DNA from: CAKUFA01 sp963627465
GTDB taxonomy: Bacteria; Bacillota; Clostridia; Christensenellales; Aristaeellaceae
Direction of reading: 5' to 3'
DNA length: 64,000 nt
Assembly: GCA_963627465.1 (NCBI GenBank)
Contig: CAVGBO010000013.1
Span: 1 to 64,000, forward strand
Shown: piece after piece, positions 50,554-59,612 of the stretch
Layout of the letters: every line of letters begins with the position of its first letter
Position numbering within the stretch: the stretch's first letter is position 1
Notes under the pieces: generated by a model
What the model was told of the DNA's origin: nothing
What the model saw: only the letters and a program-made list of their open reading frames with translations
Database searches by the model: none
Translations under genes and position numbers: made by a program

Positions 50554-51462
50554 ATGCAGTATACATTGATTGCCGGCTTCTACGGCATTCTGATTACCCT
50601 GATGAACGCCATTAACGCCTCCCTGACAGCTGTGTATGGCGGCTGGTTTTCCCCTGCCATTATTCACCTGGCAGGGCTGATTACCCTGCTGCCTGCCGCC
50701 CTGTGCGGCTGGAGCCGCCGAAAGGGACGTGCACCCTGGTATCAGTATCTTGGCGGCGTAGTGGGCATTCTCACCGTTATTTGCTCCAACCTGAGCATTA
50801 ACGTGCTTGGCGTCACCCTGAATCTGGTGCTGATGCTGCTGGGGCAGATGACCTGCTCCGCCATTGTGGATCACTTTGGGCTTTTCGGTGCAGCCAAGCA
50901 TCCCTTCCGCATGGGCAAGGCACTGGCCATTCTGGTCATGACCATTGGCTGTGTGCTGATGCTCCTGCTCTCCGATGGCAAGCTCAGCGGCGGCAGCGAC
51001 ATGATCATGGCGGTGCTGCTGGGCTTCCTCAGCGGATACACCATCGTTATTGCCCGCACATTCAACGCAACCCTGTCGGAAACCGCCGGCATCGGTCATT
51101 CGACCCTGATGAACTATGTCACCGGTCTTACCGGCAGTGTGCTGCTGTTCGCTTTGTCCGGCTTCCAGCTCAGCACCCCCTTCCCTGCTGCCGGTCAGCC
51201 CTTCACCATTTACCTGGGCGGCGTGCTGGGTGCGCTGGGCATTTTCCTGTGCAATGTGGCCACGCCCCGCCTGTCCGCCTTGCAGATGACCATCATCACC
51301 TTTGTGGGCGAAATTTTCTCCGGAGTGGTCATTGATGCGCTGGCAGGACGATTCTCCCTGGGCACGGTGCTTGGCGGCATTGCCGTTGCCATTGGCATGC
51401 TGCTGAACATGCGTGCCGACGCAAAGGAGGCGGATCCCCATGGACTCCCTCACCAGTCTTAA
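50554..51462 (+). CDS. DMT-family transporter, double DUF606 (YdcZ-like)
   Basis: A 302-residue protein with about ten hydrophobic helices. YdcZ/DUF606 proteins usually have five helices in about 150 residues. Here two such halves are fused, each with a short helix set ending in a GG-rich turn (YLGGVVGIL, YLGGVLGALG). It belongs to the drug/metabolite transporter superfamily; substrate unknown. GGGAGAAAG precedes the ATG. The last 23 bp overlap the next methyltransferase gene. Confidence 0.87.
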   Translation: MQYTLIAGFYGILITLMNAINASLTAVYGGWFSPAIIHLAGLITLLPAALCGWSRRKGRAPWYQYLGGVVGILTVICSNLSINVLGVTLNLVLMLLGQMTCSAIVDHFGLFGAAKHPFRMGKALAILVMTIGCVLMLLLSDGKLSGGSDMIMAVLLGFLSGYTIVIARTFNATLSETAGIGHSTLMNYVTGLTGSVLLFALSGFQLSTPFPAAGQPFTIYLGGVLGALGIFLCNVATPRLSALQMTIITFVGEIFSGVVIDALAGRFSLGTVLGGIAVAIGMLLNMRADAKEADPHGLPHQS

Positions 51463-52195
51463 GAATCCCAAAGTCATGGCCTGGCGATCCCTGAAGGAGC
51501 GGAAAGGCCGCAAAGAAACCGGCTGTTTTCTGGTGGAAGGGCGAAAAATGGTAGAGGAAGCCCTTGCCTCCGCCTTCTATGTGGAAACCCTGCTGGTGAG
51601 TGAAAGCCACGCAGCCGATTTTCCCCTGCCGGAGGATGTTTCCGCTTACTTGCTGCCGGATCACGTGTTTGCCGCCCTGTGCGACACCAAAACCCCGCAA
51701 GGCATTGCCGCCGTTGTCCGCATGCGTACGGTGCCTGTCACCGGCTCCTGCCTGCTTGCGCTGGATGATGTGCAGGATCCCGGCAATGTGGGCACCATTC
51801 TCCGCACGGCAGACGCTGCCGGCTTTGACGGTGTGCTGCTTAGCGACAAGTGCGCCGACATCTTCAGTCCCAAGGTGCTGCGTGCCACCATGGGCAGCAT
51901 CTTTCGCATGCCTGTGGAGATCACAGACTGTCTCCCCCACGCCCTGCACCAGCTGCGGGAGGCGGGCTGGAGCATTCTATCCTCCCAGCTGGATGGTACG
52001 CCCTTCTTCCGCCGTGACCCTATTGGCGACAAGTTCTGCCTGATCATCGGCAACGAGGGCAACGGTGTTTCCCCTGCGGTGCAGGCGGAGGCCACTCACC
52101 GGCTTCGTCTGCCCATGCGTGGTGGTGCCGAATCCCTGAATGCTGCCATTGCCGCCGGCATCATGATGTACGACCTGATGCGTGACAAGGAGTGA
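51440..52195 (+). CDS. TrmH/SpoU-family RNA 2'-O-methyltransferase
   Basis: A 251-residue SPOUT methyltransferase. The N-terminal substrate-binding domain includes LVEGRKMVEEAL. The knotted SAM domain has ALDDVQDPGNVGTILRTADAAG near residue 111, IIGNEGNGVSP and RLPMRGGAESLNAAIAAGI. It resembles RlmB/TsnR-type rRNA 2'-O-ribose methylases. The start is set at MDSLTSLKNPKV because AAAGGAGG lies 9 bases upstream, inside the end of the transporter gene. Confidence 0.92.
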   Translation: MDSLTSLKNPKVMAWRSLKERKGRKETGCFLVEGRKMVEEALASAFYVETLLVSESHAADFPLPEDVSAYLLPDHVFAALCDTKTPQGIAAVVRMRTVPVTGSCLLALDDVQDPGNVGTILRTADAAGFDGVLLSDKCADIFSPKVLRATMGSIFRMPVEITDCLPHALHQLREAGWSILSSQLDGTPFFRRDPIGDKFCLIIGNEGNGVSPAVQAEATHRLRLPMRGGAESLNAAIAAGIMMYDLMRDKE

Positions 52196-52202
52196 TTTCC
52201 TC

Positions 52203-53294
52203 ATGGCAACCATTCGAGAAAACCTGAATCACTTTACCAAACATCGCTTGATCGTTCTGTACTTTTATCTTTTGGAACATCCAGCCCCAGACAAGGCGAC
52301 CAAGGCTGTCTTGATTGAGGAAATTGCAAACGCCTACGCCAACCCGGACAGTGAATGCATTCTTTTTGCAGCCATGTATGTCGGGTGGGATAACTTGACG
52401 TTGCTAAAGCCCTACCTGTCCTTGCCTTTTGACTTTATCTCCAATTACCTGGTGAAAGCAAACCCCGAGCTCACTGAGGCGTTTCACCGCCTGGAGCGTG
52501 TCGGTCTTGCCCATAAAACTTCCAATGCTTGGACGTTTTGTCCTGAAATTGTTACCTATGTGCAGCAGTTGGATGATTCGGAATCTTCTGTTTTGCTATC
52601 CTTTTCTGCGTTGGTCGATTATGCGGGGGCTTTGCTTTTCACCTATTACGGCATGCTTGCTGAGGAAGATCTCTTTTCTTTGCTGGGAGCCAATTACGAA
52701 GATGCTTCCTTACCAGACCCTTGCAAGTTTGACCTCTTGCGCTACTTCCTTTTCGATGATGCCGTCTATCATGCCGAAAACGATCAATTTTACATCTGCT
52801 TCGGAGATTTGGATGAGCCTACAGATTTGTACAAGCGGCTTCAAGATCTTCCTGAAGGTTTGCCCCTTGCAGTTCCTTCTGCACTCAGCAAATTAAATGA
52901 CGTTGCCCCAGATGCAGAAAATGGCTGGAGCATTCTTTTCCCATCCACTGTACCAATCAAGCAATGGCTGATCAAGCAAGGCTTTGAGGAAGACGATGCC
53001 CTTTATTTCCTTCGGATCTTATTGGATGAAGTGCACCATAACAATCCTGATGCAGTGGAGGAAATGCTGTATCAAACCGGCATCGACCGCAAGCTGACCG
53101 AAAAGGAACACCTCATGTTTCAGCAAGCTCTTCGGAGGCTGCCCATGTGGTCCTTCCGGGGACACACGGCGGAGGAATTGGAGGCTTTCCGAACCAAGCA
53201 GGCAAAGAGTCAGGCGCCCAAGGTTGGCCGCAATGATCCCTGCCCCTGCGGCAGCGGACGCAAGTACAAAAATTGCTGCGGCAAATTCCAATGA
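52203..53294 (+). CDS. SEC-C motif protein, unknown function
   Basis: A 363-residue protein whose only recognisable domain is a C-terminal SEC-C zinc-binding motif (DPCPCGSGRKYKNCCG, residues 343-358), like the end of SecA or YecA. The first 330 residues are largely helical and acidic and match no family I can name. AAGGAG lies 10 bases before the ATG. Its codons are visibly more AT-rich than those of neighbours (many TTT, CTT and ATT). It is last in its operon, with a strong terminator directly after the stop. Confidence 0.82.
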   Translation: MATIRENLNHFTKHRLIVLYFYLLEHPAPDKATKAVLIEEIANAYANPDSECILFAAMYVGWDNLTLLKPYLSLPFDFISNYLVKANPELTEAFHRLERVGLAHKTSNAWTFCPEIVTYVQQLDDSESSVLLSFSALVDYAGALLFTYYGMLAEEDLFSLLGANYEDASLPDPCKFDLLRYFLFDDAVYHAENDQFYICFGDLDEPTDLYKRLQDLPEGLPLAVPSALSKLNDVAPDAENGWSILFPSTVPIKQWLIKQGFEEDDALYFLRILLDEVHHNNPDAVEEMLYQTGIDRKLTEKEHLMFQQALRRLPMWSFRGHTAEELEAFRTKQAKSQAPKVGRNDPCPCGSGRKYKNCCGKFQ

Positions 53295-53302
53295 GTCAAA
53301 AA

Positions 53303-53341
53303 CAGCGTATCGGATAAAAAGTCCGATACGCTGTCCTTTTA
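53303..53341. terminator. Bidirectional terminator, SEC-C gene / secreted protein gene
   Basis: A 12-bp perfect stem (CAGCGTATCGGA at 53303-53314 with TCCGATACGCTG at 53322-53333) has TCCTTTTA on the plus side and TTTTTGAC on the minus side. Confidence 0.9.
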
Positions 53342-54061
53342 CTTTTCGCCGGCCGGAGAATCAGGCTCCGGGGTGGCCGTGGTGAAGATTTCCAAATGGG
53401 TCAAATCATCCGTCGGGTTATACCCTTCGTACTCCTCATCATCCTCTGCGTCAGGTGCAGGCGTGCCATAAACACCGGCTTCGTCGTACCCGGCCATGGG
53501 GAACACCAGCGTCATCTGAAGCCAGTTGGTTCCGTCGTGATACTGATTAGGATAGTAGGCATAGTACACCCTTGGGGATGTACCATTCAGCTCCTGCACT
53601 TCCTCCTCAAAGGAGTTGGCCGGGTCTGCCATAGCCTTCTTGGCATACTGCCCCGGTGCCTTCACCGCATCAGACAGGGTTTCGCTGTTGGGGCTGGCTG
53701 CCTGAATGCAGGCGCCGGCAAGGTTGGTAAACTGGTTGGCATCGGAGCAGCGCAGCTGGAGGATGTTCAGCGCATCGCTGTACAGGGAAATGGTAATCTC
53801 CACGCTCTCCGGGATGTCTGCGTTATCCGCCGATGTGACCCCCAACACAGCCTGCTGTGTCCCCTCAAAGAACAGGGAATTGATGGGCAAGGCTCCCAGG
53901 CTTTGCAGATTTGCATTCACTCGGGTGATATAATCCTGCAGCTTCTGCTGGCCTGTTGTGGTCGGCGTTGTCCAAGGCAGCTCCGCCAATGCACCAGTCA
54001 GCAGGCACACCGCCAACATAGCGGCTGCAAGGCATACTGCAAAACGTTTACTTGTTTTCAT
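53339..54061 (-). CDS. Secreted protein of unknown function
   Basis: A 240-residue protein with a signal peptide at residues 1-26 (KRFAVCLAAAMLAVCLLTGALA) and no lipobox. The mature domain has an IEI-type beta segment (SVEITISLY near 97) and ends in an acidic, Pro/Thr-rich tail from about residue 200. I do not recognise the family. It starts 14 bp inside the preceding kinase-like gene and has no good ribosome binding site, so translation is probably coupled. Confidence 0.78.
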   Translation of the reverse strand: MKTSKRFAVCLAAAMLAVCLLTGALAELPWTTPTTTGQQKLQDYITRVNANLQSLGALPINSLFFEGTQQAVLGVTSADNADIPESVEITISLYSDALNILQLRCSDANQFTNLAGACIQAASPNSETLSDAVKAPGQYAKKAMADPANSFEEEVQELNGTSPRVYYAYYPNQYHDGTNWLQMTLVFPMAGYDEAGVYGTPAPDAEDDEEYEGYNPTDDLTHLEIFTTATPEPDSPAGEK

Positions 54062-54689
54062 TGAGGAACTTCTCACGCAGTTCGACAAACTGCGCCATCA
54101 CGTCCACTGCGCCTTCCACGCCAACGGCGCCGGTATCCACGCACAGGTCGTAGTTGTTCACATCGCCCCAGGTGGCAGTGGCATAGTAGTTATAGTAGTT
54201 TGCACGGCGCTTATCCGCCTTGCGCAGGGTCTCCTCTGCCTTCTGGGGATCCACACCGTAATACTGCACAGCACGAGCCACACGGCTGTTCATATCTGCC
54301 TTCACAAAGAAGCTGATTTCGTTGGGCATATCCCGCAGCACATAATCGCCGCAGCGGCCAACGATAACGCAGGGTCCCTGGGAAGCAATCTTCCGAATGG
54401 CATCAAACTGCGCCAGGAAAATCTTGTGGTTCAGAGGCATGTCCATGTACATGCTGCTGACATCCGCATGCATCTGCACACCAGTCACCAGGGAGAAGAG
54501 CAAGGAGCGAGTGGGCTTCTCGTCATGATCCTCAAAGATCTCCTCGCAAATGCCGCTTTCCTTGGAAGCTTCCGTCAACAGTTCCTTATCATAGAAGGGA
54601 ATATCCAGCTTTTGTGCCAAAAGCTGACCCACATACCGTCCGCCGGAGCCAAACTGCCGACCAATGGTAATCACAGAGTTTGTCTTCAT
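54048..54689 (-). CDS. Cytidylate-kinase-like protein (CMK2 family)
   Basis: A 213-residue P-loop protein of the Cytidylate_kin2 family, distinct from the true cmk at 43 kb. The P-loop-type start is ITIGRQFGSGGRYVGQLLA near residue 7, with VIVGRCGDYVLRD near 105 and KADKRRANYYNYYATATWGD near 156. The family is common in gut Firmicutes and its physiological substrate is unknown. AAAGGAGG precedes the ATG. A consensus-like promoter lies at 54764-54792. Confidence 0.88.
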   Translation of the reverse strand: MKTNSVITIGRQFGSGGRYVGQLLAQKLDIPFYDKELLTEASKESGICEEIFEDHDEKPTRSLLFSLVTGVQMHADVSSMYMDMPLNHKIFLAQFDAIRKIASQGPCVIVGRCGDYVLRDMPNEISFFVKADMNSRVARAVQYYGVDPQKAEETLRKADKRRANYYNYYATATWGDVNNYDLCVDTGAVGVEGAVDVMAQFVELREKFLNENK

Positions 54690-54763
54690 ACAAGATTCCT
54701 CCTTTATCAGGAACGTCATCCTGCCCATACTATCAACTTCTGTATGACGATTCCTGTATGGTT

Positions 54764-54792
54764 AGTATAGCACAAAATGCAGAAAAGTGCAA
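54764..54792 (-). promoter_or_regulatory. Promoter of the CMK2-like gene
   Basis: Minus-strand TTGCAC (54792-54787) and TATACT (54769-54764) are 17 bp apart. Confidence 0.78.
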
Positions 54793-54851
54793 ATTCCTTG
54801 GCGAGTCTTCATGGCTTTTACAGATTATTCACACACACCTGCCCCGGTTCT

Positions 54852-54860
54852 TGCTATAAT
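54852..54860 (+). promoter_or_regulatory. Extended -10 promoter of the ABC operon
   Basis: TGCTATAAT (54852-54860) has the TG-N-TATAAT extended -10 form. No good -35 is seen at 17 bp. It lies 27 bp before the ATG at 54888. Confidence 0.6.
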
Positions 54861-54887
54861 AGACGGGTAAGAAAGGAATTATGCGCA

Positions 54888-55832
54888 ATGATTGAACTCA
54901 TCAAGGCAACAAAGCGTTACGGCAATAACGAAGCCGTGAAAGATTTGTCCTTTAGTGCCCCTTCCGGGCAGATTGTGGGGCTGCTTGGGCAAAATGGTGC
55001 CGGCAAAACCACCACCCTGAACATGCTGACGGGCTACTTTCCCCCAACCTCCGGTCAGGTGCTTGTGGACGGCATGGACATGCTGAAGCAGCCCAGAGAA
55101 TGCAAGCGGCGCATCGGCTACCTGCCCGAGCGTCCGCCCCTTTACGATGAAATGACCGTCACCGACTACCTGAAATTTGTGTGCCGCCTGCGTGAAGTGA
55201 AGGCTTCAGCCATTGATGCCCACATCAAGGAAATCATGCAGGAATGCGGCCTGAAGGAGGTTGCCCAGCGGCTGCTGGGAAGCCTGTCCAAGGGATACCG
55301 GCAGCGTGTCGGCGTAGCCCAGGCCATGTGCGGCAATCCTCCCATTTTGGTGCTGGATGAGCCTACGGTTGGTCTGGACCCCCGGCAGGTGGTGGAGATT
55401 CGTGAACTGATGCGGCACCTTGGGGAAAGTCACACCGTGATTTTTTCCAGCCACATTCTTTCGGAGATTCAGCAGCTGTGCCAGCGTGTGGTCATCCTCC
55501 ACAAAGGTCGGCTGATTCGGGAGGCGGACATGAGCGAATTGACTGCCAGCGAAGACGTGATTCGCCTGCAGGCCATCATCGTCGGGCGAAAGGCACAGCT
55601 GCTGCCTGCACTGAAGGGGCTCAGCTGCGTCCGCCGGGTCAAGGTGCTGCCGGATCCCGAACCCGGGCTGACCCAGGTGGAGCTGGAATGCAATGCCCAG
55701 GGCAATGACCGTGGAGACCCTGCCACCCAGCTGTTCCGCCTGCTGTGCGCCATGGATGCTCCCCTTCGCATGCTGATGCCCGTGAAGGATTCCCTGGAAG
55801 AAGTGTTTCTTCGGGCTACATCCGAAAACTAA
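54888..55832 (+). CDS. ABC transporter ATP-binding protein (GldA-like)
   Basis: A 314-residue ATPase. Walker A is LGQNGAGKTTTL near residue 35, the signature LSKGYRQRVGVAQAM near 135, Walker B LVLDEPTVGLDP, and the H-loop SSHILSEIQ. A C-terminal domain of about 90 residues follows. This form and its partners match the GldA/GldF/GldG-type export system of Bacteroidetes, which also occurs in Firmicutes with unknown substrate. AAAGGA lies about 10 bases upstream. Confidence 0.92.
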   Translation: MIELIKATKRYGNNEAVKDLSFSAPSGQIVGLLGQNGAGKTTTLNMLTGYFPPTSGQVLVDGMDMLKQPRECKRRIGYLPERPPLYDEMTVTDYLKFVCRLREVKASAIDAHIKEIMQECGLKEVAQRLLGSLSKGYRQRVGVAQAMCGNPPILVLDEPTVGLDPRQVVEIRELMRHLGESHTVIFSSHILSEIQQLCQRVVILHKGRLIREADMSELTASEDVIRLQAIIVGRKAQLLPALKGLSCVRRVKVLPDPEPGLTQVELECNAQGNDRGDPATQLFRLLCAMDAPLRMLMPVKDSLEEVFLRATSEN

Positions 55833-55846
55833 GAGGAGATGAAAGC

Positions 55847-56557
55847 TTGATTGCCGTTTGGAAACGGGAGCTGCAAAGCTATTATTATACACCTGTGGGC
55901 TATGTGTTCATGGGGGTATTTCTGACCATCAGCTCCATATTGTTCTATATGCAGATTCTCAAGCAGCGTTCCAGCGACCTGATGACTTTCATTGGGCAGA
56001 TGAGCTATTTATGGATGCTGCTTTCCCCGGTGCTGACCATGCGTCTGCTGGCCGAGGAACGTCAGAAAAAGACGGATCAGCTGCTGCTGACAAGTCCGGT
56101 CAGCCTGCCGGGCATTGTGCTGGGCAAATATCTGGCCGCTGTAACCGTTATGCTGCTGACTGTGCTGTGCACCTTTGCCTTTGTGGGCATTGTGGCCATT
56201 TACGGTCAGGTTTATCCCGGCGAACTGTTTGTTGGGTACCTTGGCTTTATCTTGGAGGGCTGTGCGTTCCTTGCGCTGGATCTTTGCCTGTCCGGCTGTG
56301 CCCACAATCCGGTGACAGCCGCCCTCATGGCCTTCGGTGCCAACTTTGCCCTGTGGATCATGGATCTGCTGGTGGATGTTGTGTCCATCAGTCAGATCAG
56401 CGATGCATTGGAGTTTCTCAGTCTCTACGGGCGAAACGAGCCCTTCCTGATGGGGCAGTTGTCCTTTGCCAGCATCATGTATGATCTTTCCTTTGTTGCA
56501 GCGCTGCTTGCGCTGACCATTCACAGCCTGGACAGCAGGCGTTGGCGGGGAGCGTGA
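55847..56557 (+). CDS. ABC transporter permease (GldF-like, ABC-2 family)
   Basis: A 236-residue six-helix ABC-2 permease. The start is TTG at 55847, as GAGGAG lies 8 bases before it and the sequence MIAVWKRELQSYYYTPVGYVF is a typical family N-terminus. MRLLAEERQKKTDQLLLTSP near residue 67 is the conserved cytoplasmic loop. It lies 14 bp after the ATPase and 4 bp before the GldG-like gene. Confidence 0.9.
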   Translation: MIAVWKRELQSYYYTPVGYVFMGVFLTISSILFYMQILKQRSSDLMTFIGQMSYLWMLLSPVLTMRLLAEERQKKTDQLLLTSPVSLPGIVLGKYLAAVTVMLLTVLCTFAFVGIVAIYGQVYPGELFVGYLGFILEGCAFLALDLCLSGCAHNPVTAALMAFGANFALWIMDLLVDVVSISQISDALEFLSLYGRNEPFLMGQLSFASIMYDLSFVAALLALTIHSLDSRRWRGA

Positions 56558-56561
56558 GCCT

Positions 56562-58049
56562 ATGAAGAAATCTGACAAGCAGAAGCATGAACGGACTCCC
56601 CTTTGGCGCAATCCCCGGCTACGATACGGCAGCTTCTCCGTGCTGGTGATCTGCCTGCTGATTGGCGGCTTGGTAGCCCTGAACTTTGCCATGACCGCAT
56701 TGGAAAAGAAAAATGGCTGGCGTGTGGACTACTCCTTCAACGCCGTCACCACCCAGAGTGAAACCACCTTGGACGTACTGGCGCAATTGACGCATCCCGT
56801 GCACATTTATGCCCTGTACACCAAAGGGCAGGAGGATGCCCAGCTGCTGGAACTGCTGGATCGGTATGCCGCAGCCAGTGATCTGGTGACCTGGGAGCAG
56901 GCGGACGCCAGCCTGAATCCCGGCTTGTTAACCAAATTCCGAGGCACCACCAGTGATGAAACGGTCAGCAACGATTCTCTGATTGTTTACTGTGAGGAAA
57001 CCAACCGGTGGCGCATTCTGTCCCCTTTGGATTTTCTGAGTCTGAGCCTGAATTATGACGAAGGTCAATACGAAATCGCAGGGCTGAAATACGAAAGTGA
57101 GCTGACCAGTGCCATTGTCTACGTCACCCGTGAGACCATTCCCCGTGTGTGCATCCTGCAGGGACACGGCGAGCTGGATGAAAGCGGCACAGCAACCCTG
57201 AAGACCCTGCTGGAAAGCAATAATTTTTCCGTGGAGTACATTTCCCTGCTGGACAGCGATACAGAGCTGACCAGCGATGATCTGCTGATGATCCTCTCCC
57301 CCGTCCGTGACCTGATGGACACGGAGCTGACAAAGATCACCGAGTTCGCCGGCAAGGGCGGCAACATCCTCTTCACCTGCGACTATACGGATCCGGTGGA
57401 GGATATGCCCAACTATAGTGCCCTGCTCCGCTCCTACGGCATTAACCCGCTGAAGGGCATTGTGGTAGCCTCCGAGGAAGAATCGGACACTTACTACGAC
57501 AATGTGCGCATCAACCTGATTCCCACCATGCAGTCCACAGACATGACGCTGGATCTGGTGCAGAGCAATGCGGATACCCTGCTGCTCACCGGCAGCCGTG
57601 CCTTTGAAACCCCGGAGGAGTCCGACCAGAACCTGGACGTCAGTGTGCTGCTCACCTCCGGCTACAAGGCTTATCTGCGTGACCTCTCCACCGGGAATCT
57701 TTCCCTCAGTCAGGAAGCAGACGATGCCATTGGTCCCTTCGCCCTGGCACTGCAGTGCCGCCGTGTGACCACGGACGGATACATTTCCAAGGCGGTGGTA
57801 CTGGGATGCTCCACCCTGCTGACCTCCAGCCAAGTGCATGCCATGACGGATGCCCAGGAATTCATTGTGACCACGGTGCAGTACCTGGCCAACGGTGCTG
57901 CCATTGACCTTGGCATTATGGCCAAGACTGCCGTGCGTCCTCAGCTTTCCGTACGGGCAACCACCTTAGGAAGCGTCATTCTGGTTACACTGCCCCTGCT
58001 GGTTGTTGCGGTGGCCATTGCCGTGCTGCTGCCCCGGCGGCGTAAGTAA
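56562..58049 (+). CDS. GldG-family auxiliary protein of the ABC operon
   Basis: A 495-residue protein with an N-terminal membrane helix (about 26-48), a large extracytoplasmic region of about 410 residues and a C-terminal helix (about 468-490) followed by a basic end. The ABC-transporter-associated GldG/DUF4350-like core includes VCILQGHGELDESG near 195 and ILSPVRDLMDTELTKITEF near 245. It sits with GldF and is thought to be an auxiliary part of the exporter; function unknown. Confidence 0.87.
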   Translation: MKKSDKQKHERTPLWRNPRLRYGSFSVLVICLLIGGLVALNFAMTALEKKNGWRVDYSFNAVTTQSETTLDVLAQLTHPVHIYALYTKGQEDAQLLELLDRYAAASDLVTWEQADASLNPGLLTKFRGTTSDETVSNDSLIVYCEETNRWRILSPLDFLSLSLNYDEGQYEIAGLKYESELTSAIVYVTRETIPRVCILQGHGELDESGTATLKTLLESNNFSVEYISLLDSDTELTSDDLLMILSPVRDLMDTELTKITEFAGKGGNILFTCDYTDPVEDMPNYSALLRSYGINPLKGIVVASEEESDTYYDNVRINLIPTMQSTDMTLDLVQSNADTLLLTGSRAFETPEESDQNLDVSVLLTSGYKAYLRDLSTGNLSLSQEADDAIGPFALALQCRRVTTDGYISKAVVLGCSTLLTSSQVHAMTDAQEFIVTTVQYLANGAAIDLGIMAKTAVRPQLSVRATTLGSVILVTLPLLVVAVAIAVLLPRRRK

Positions 58050-58060
58050 AGGAAATACGG

Positions 58061-59563
58061 ATGAACAACGTTGAACGCAAAAAGAAAAAATCTATCAGGC
58101 ATGCCCAACTGCTGACCCTTCTCTTCGCTCTTGTGCTGCTGGCAGGGAGCATTACCCTGTACCATGTGCTGAATCAGGAAAGCACGGTGGAGGTGCCGGA
58201 AAATGAAAACACCGGCGGAACCATTGCTGCGAAGGAAAGCACAGATGTGCAGCATGTGCAGTTGACCCTGCGCAGCGGCGAAACCTGGGGCATGACCCGG
58301 CAGGATGACGGCACCTACCTGATGGATGGAGACGGCTGGACGGTGGACACAGACGCCGCTGATGACTTACTGCTGGTCACCGCCACTGTTTCCTATGAGG
58401 ATGTGTTGACAGAAGATCCTGCGGACTATCAGGATCACCTTGCGGATTTCGGGCTGGACAACCCTACTGTCATCGCAGAGGTCACCTACGCAGACGGGCA
58501 GTCCGTCACCATGCGCATCGGCAATGCCAGCGAGGATACGGATGATGCCTGGTACTACATGACCATCGATGGAGATGATCGGCTGCTGACCGTTGCCAGC
58601 GGCACAGTCACGGAGCTGAGTCGTGAAAAGGCACTGATGCACACCGTGGTTCAGCCCACGCTGCACAAGGCTCGGATGGACGACATTACCTTTGCCGATG
58701 GGGAAGGGAACCCCATCCTTCACTGGCAGCTGCAGGGGAACATCACCGACAGTGATGCATCCTCCGCATGGCAAATGGTCTATCCTTGGCAATACCCTGT
58801 AGACGAAGATGCCATGACCAACCTGCGCACCAACCTGAGCAACCTTCGGCTGGGTGCTTACGTGGGAGAGGCTACGGCTGAGAACCTAACTGCTTACGGC
58901 TTTGACAGTCCCCGGTTTGTCCTGACCATTCATCAGGCTGCAGGCACCACCAACGTCACGGACGATGACGGGGCAGTGACCCAGAAGGATTGGCCGGAAA
59001 GCACCTTCACCCTGACGGTTGGCGATGCAAAGAACGACAATGTGGATTACGTCTTGACGGACGGCAGCATCTACATCACCAGTCATTTCTCCCTGAACGT
59101 TTTCATGAGCATGGAAGCCCTGAGCACCATCAGTCGGTATCCGGTGCTGACCGCCGTCGGCAACCTGAAAAGCCTGACCATCGCCGATGAAAGCGGCGAA
59201 ACCGTCTACACCATTACCAGAGAAGCTCGGGTTACGGAAAACAATGAGCTGGAAACAGACAGCGACGGCAACACCGTGTATGATGTAACCTGCACGAAAA
59301 ACGGCAGTGACATCAGCTACGATGCTTTCGAGGCCGCCTACATCCGCATGGAAACAGCCACCATTTCCGGCAGACTGCCGGAGGGCTGGTCCTCCACGGA
59401 GGATGCACGGGTCACCATGACCTTTGTTTCCAGCCAGGGGCGTACTCATGTGATCCGCCTCATCCCCTATGATGCGCTCCATGACGCCTTGGAGCTGGAC
59501 GGATGCAGCCTGTTCTACATCATCCGGGACGGCTTGGTGCTGAATTTGGAAACGGAGCAATAA
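58061..59563 (+). CDS. DUF4340-domain protein of the ABC operon
   Basis: A 500-residue protein with a basic N-terminus, one membrane helix (about 17-37) and an extracytoplasmic domain carrying repeated DUF4340 strands (for example DYQDHLADFGLDNPTVIAEV near 128 and ENLTAYGFDSPRFVLTIHQ near 276). DUF4340 proteins repeatedly accompany GldFG-like ABC systems. No enzymatic motif is visible. It is the last gene before a strong terminator. Confidence 0.88.
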   Translation: MNNVERKKKKSIRHAQLLTLLFALVLLAGSITLYHVLNQESTVEVPENENTGGTIAAKESTDVQHVQLTLRSGETWGMTRQDDGTYLMDGDGWTVDTDAADDLLLVTATVSYEDVLTEDPADYQDHLADFGLDNPTVIAEVTYADGQSVTMRIGNASEDTDDAWYYMTIDGDDRLLTVASGTVTELSREKALMHTVVQPTLHKARMDDITFADGEGNPILHWQLQGNITDSDASSAWQMVYPWQYPVDEDAMTNLRTNLSNLRLGAYVGEATAENLTAYGFDSPRFVLTIHQAAGTTNVTDDDGAVTQKDWPESTFTLTVGDAKNDNVDYVLTDGSIYITSHFSLNVFMSMEALSTISRYPVLTAVGNLKSLTIADESGETVYTITREARVTENNELETDSDGNTVYDVTCTKNGSDISYDAFEAAYIRMETATISGRLPEGWSSTEDARVTMTFVSSQGRTHVIRLIPYDALHDALELDGCSLFYIIRDGLVLNLETEQ

Positions 59564-59612
59564 ACAAAAGCACTGTGAAGGATCATTCTGACCTTCACAG
59601 TGCTTTTGTCAT
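59564..59612. terminator. Bidirectional terminator between the ABC operon and fumarase
   Basis: An 18-bp perfect stem (59564-59581 with 59592-59609) has TTTTGT on the plus side and TTTTGT on the minus side. It separates convergent operons. Confidence 0.92.
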
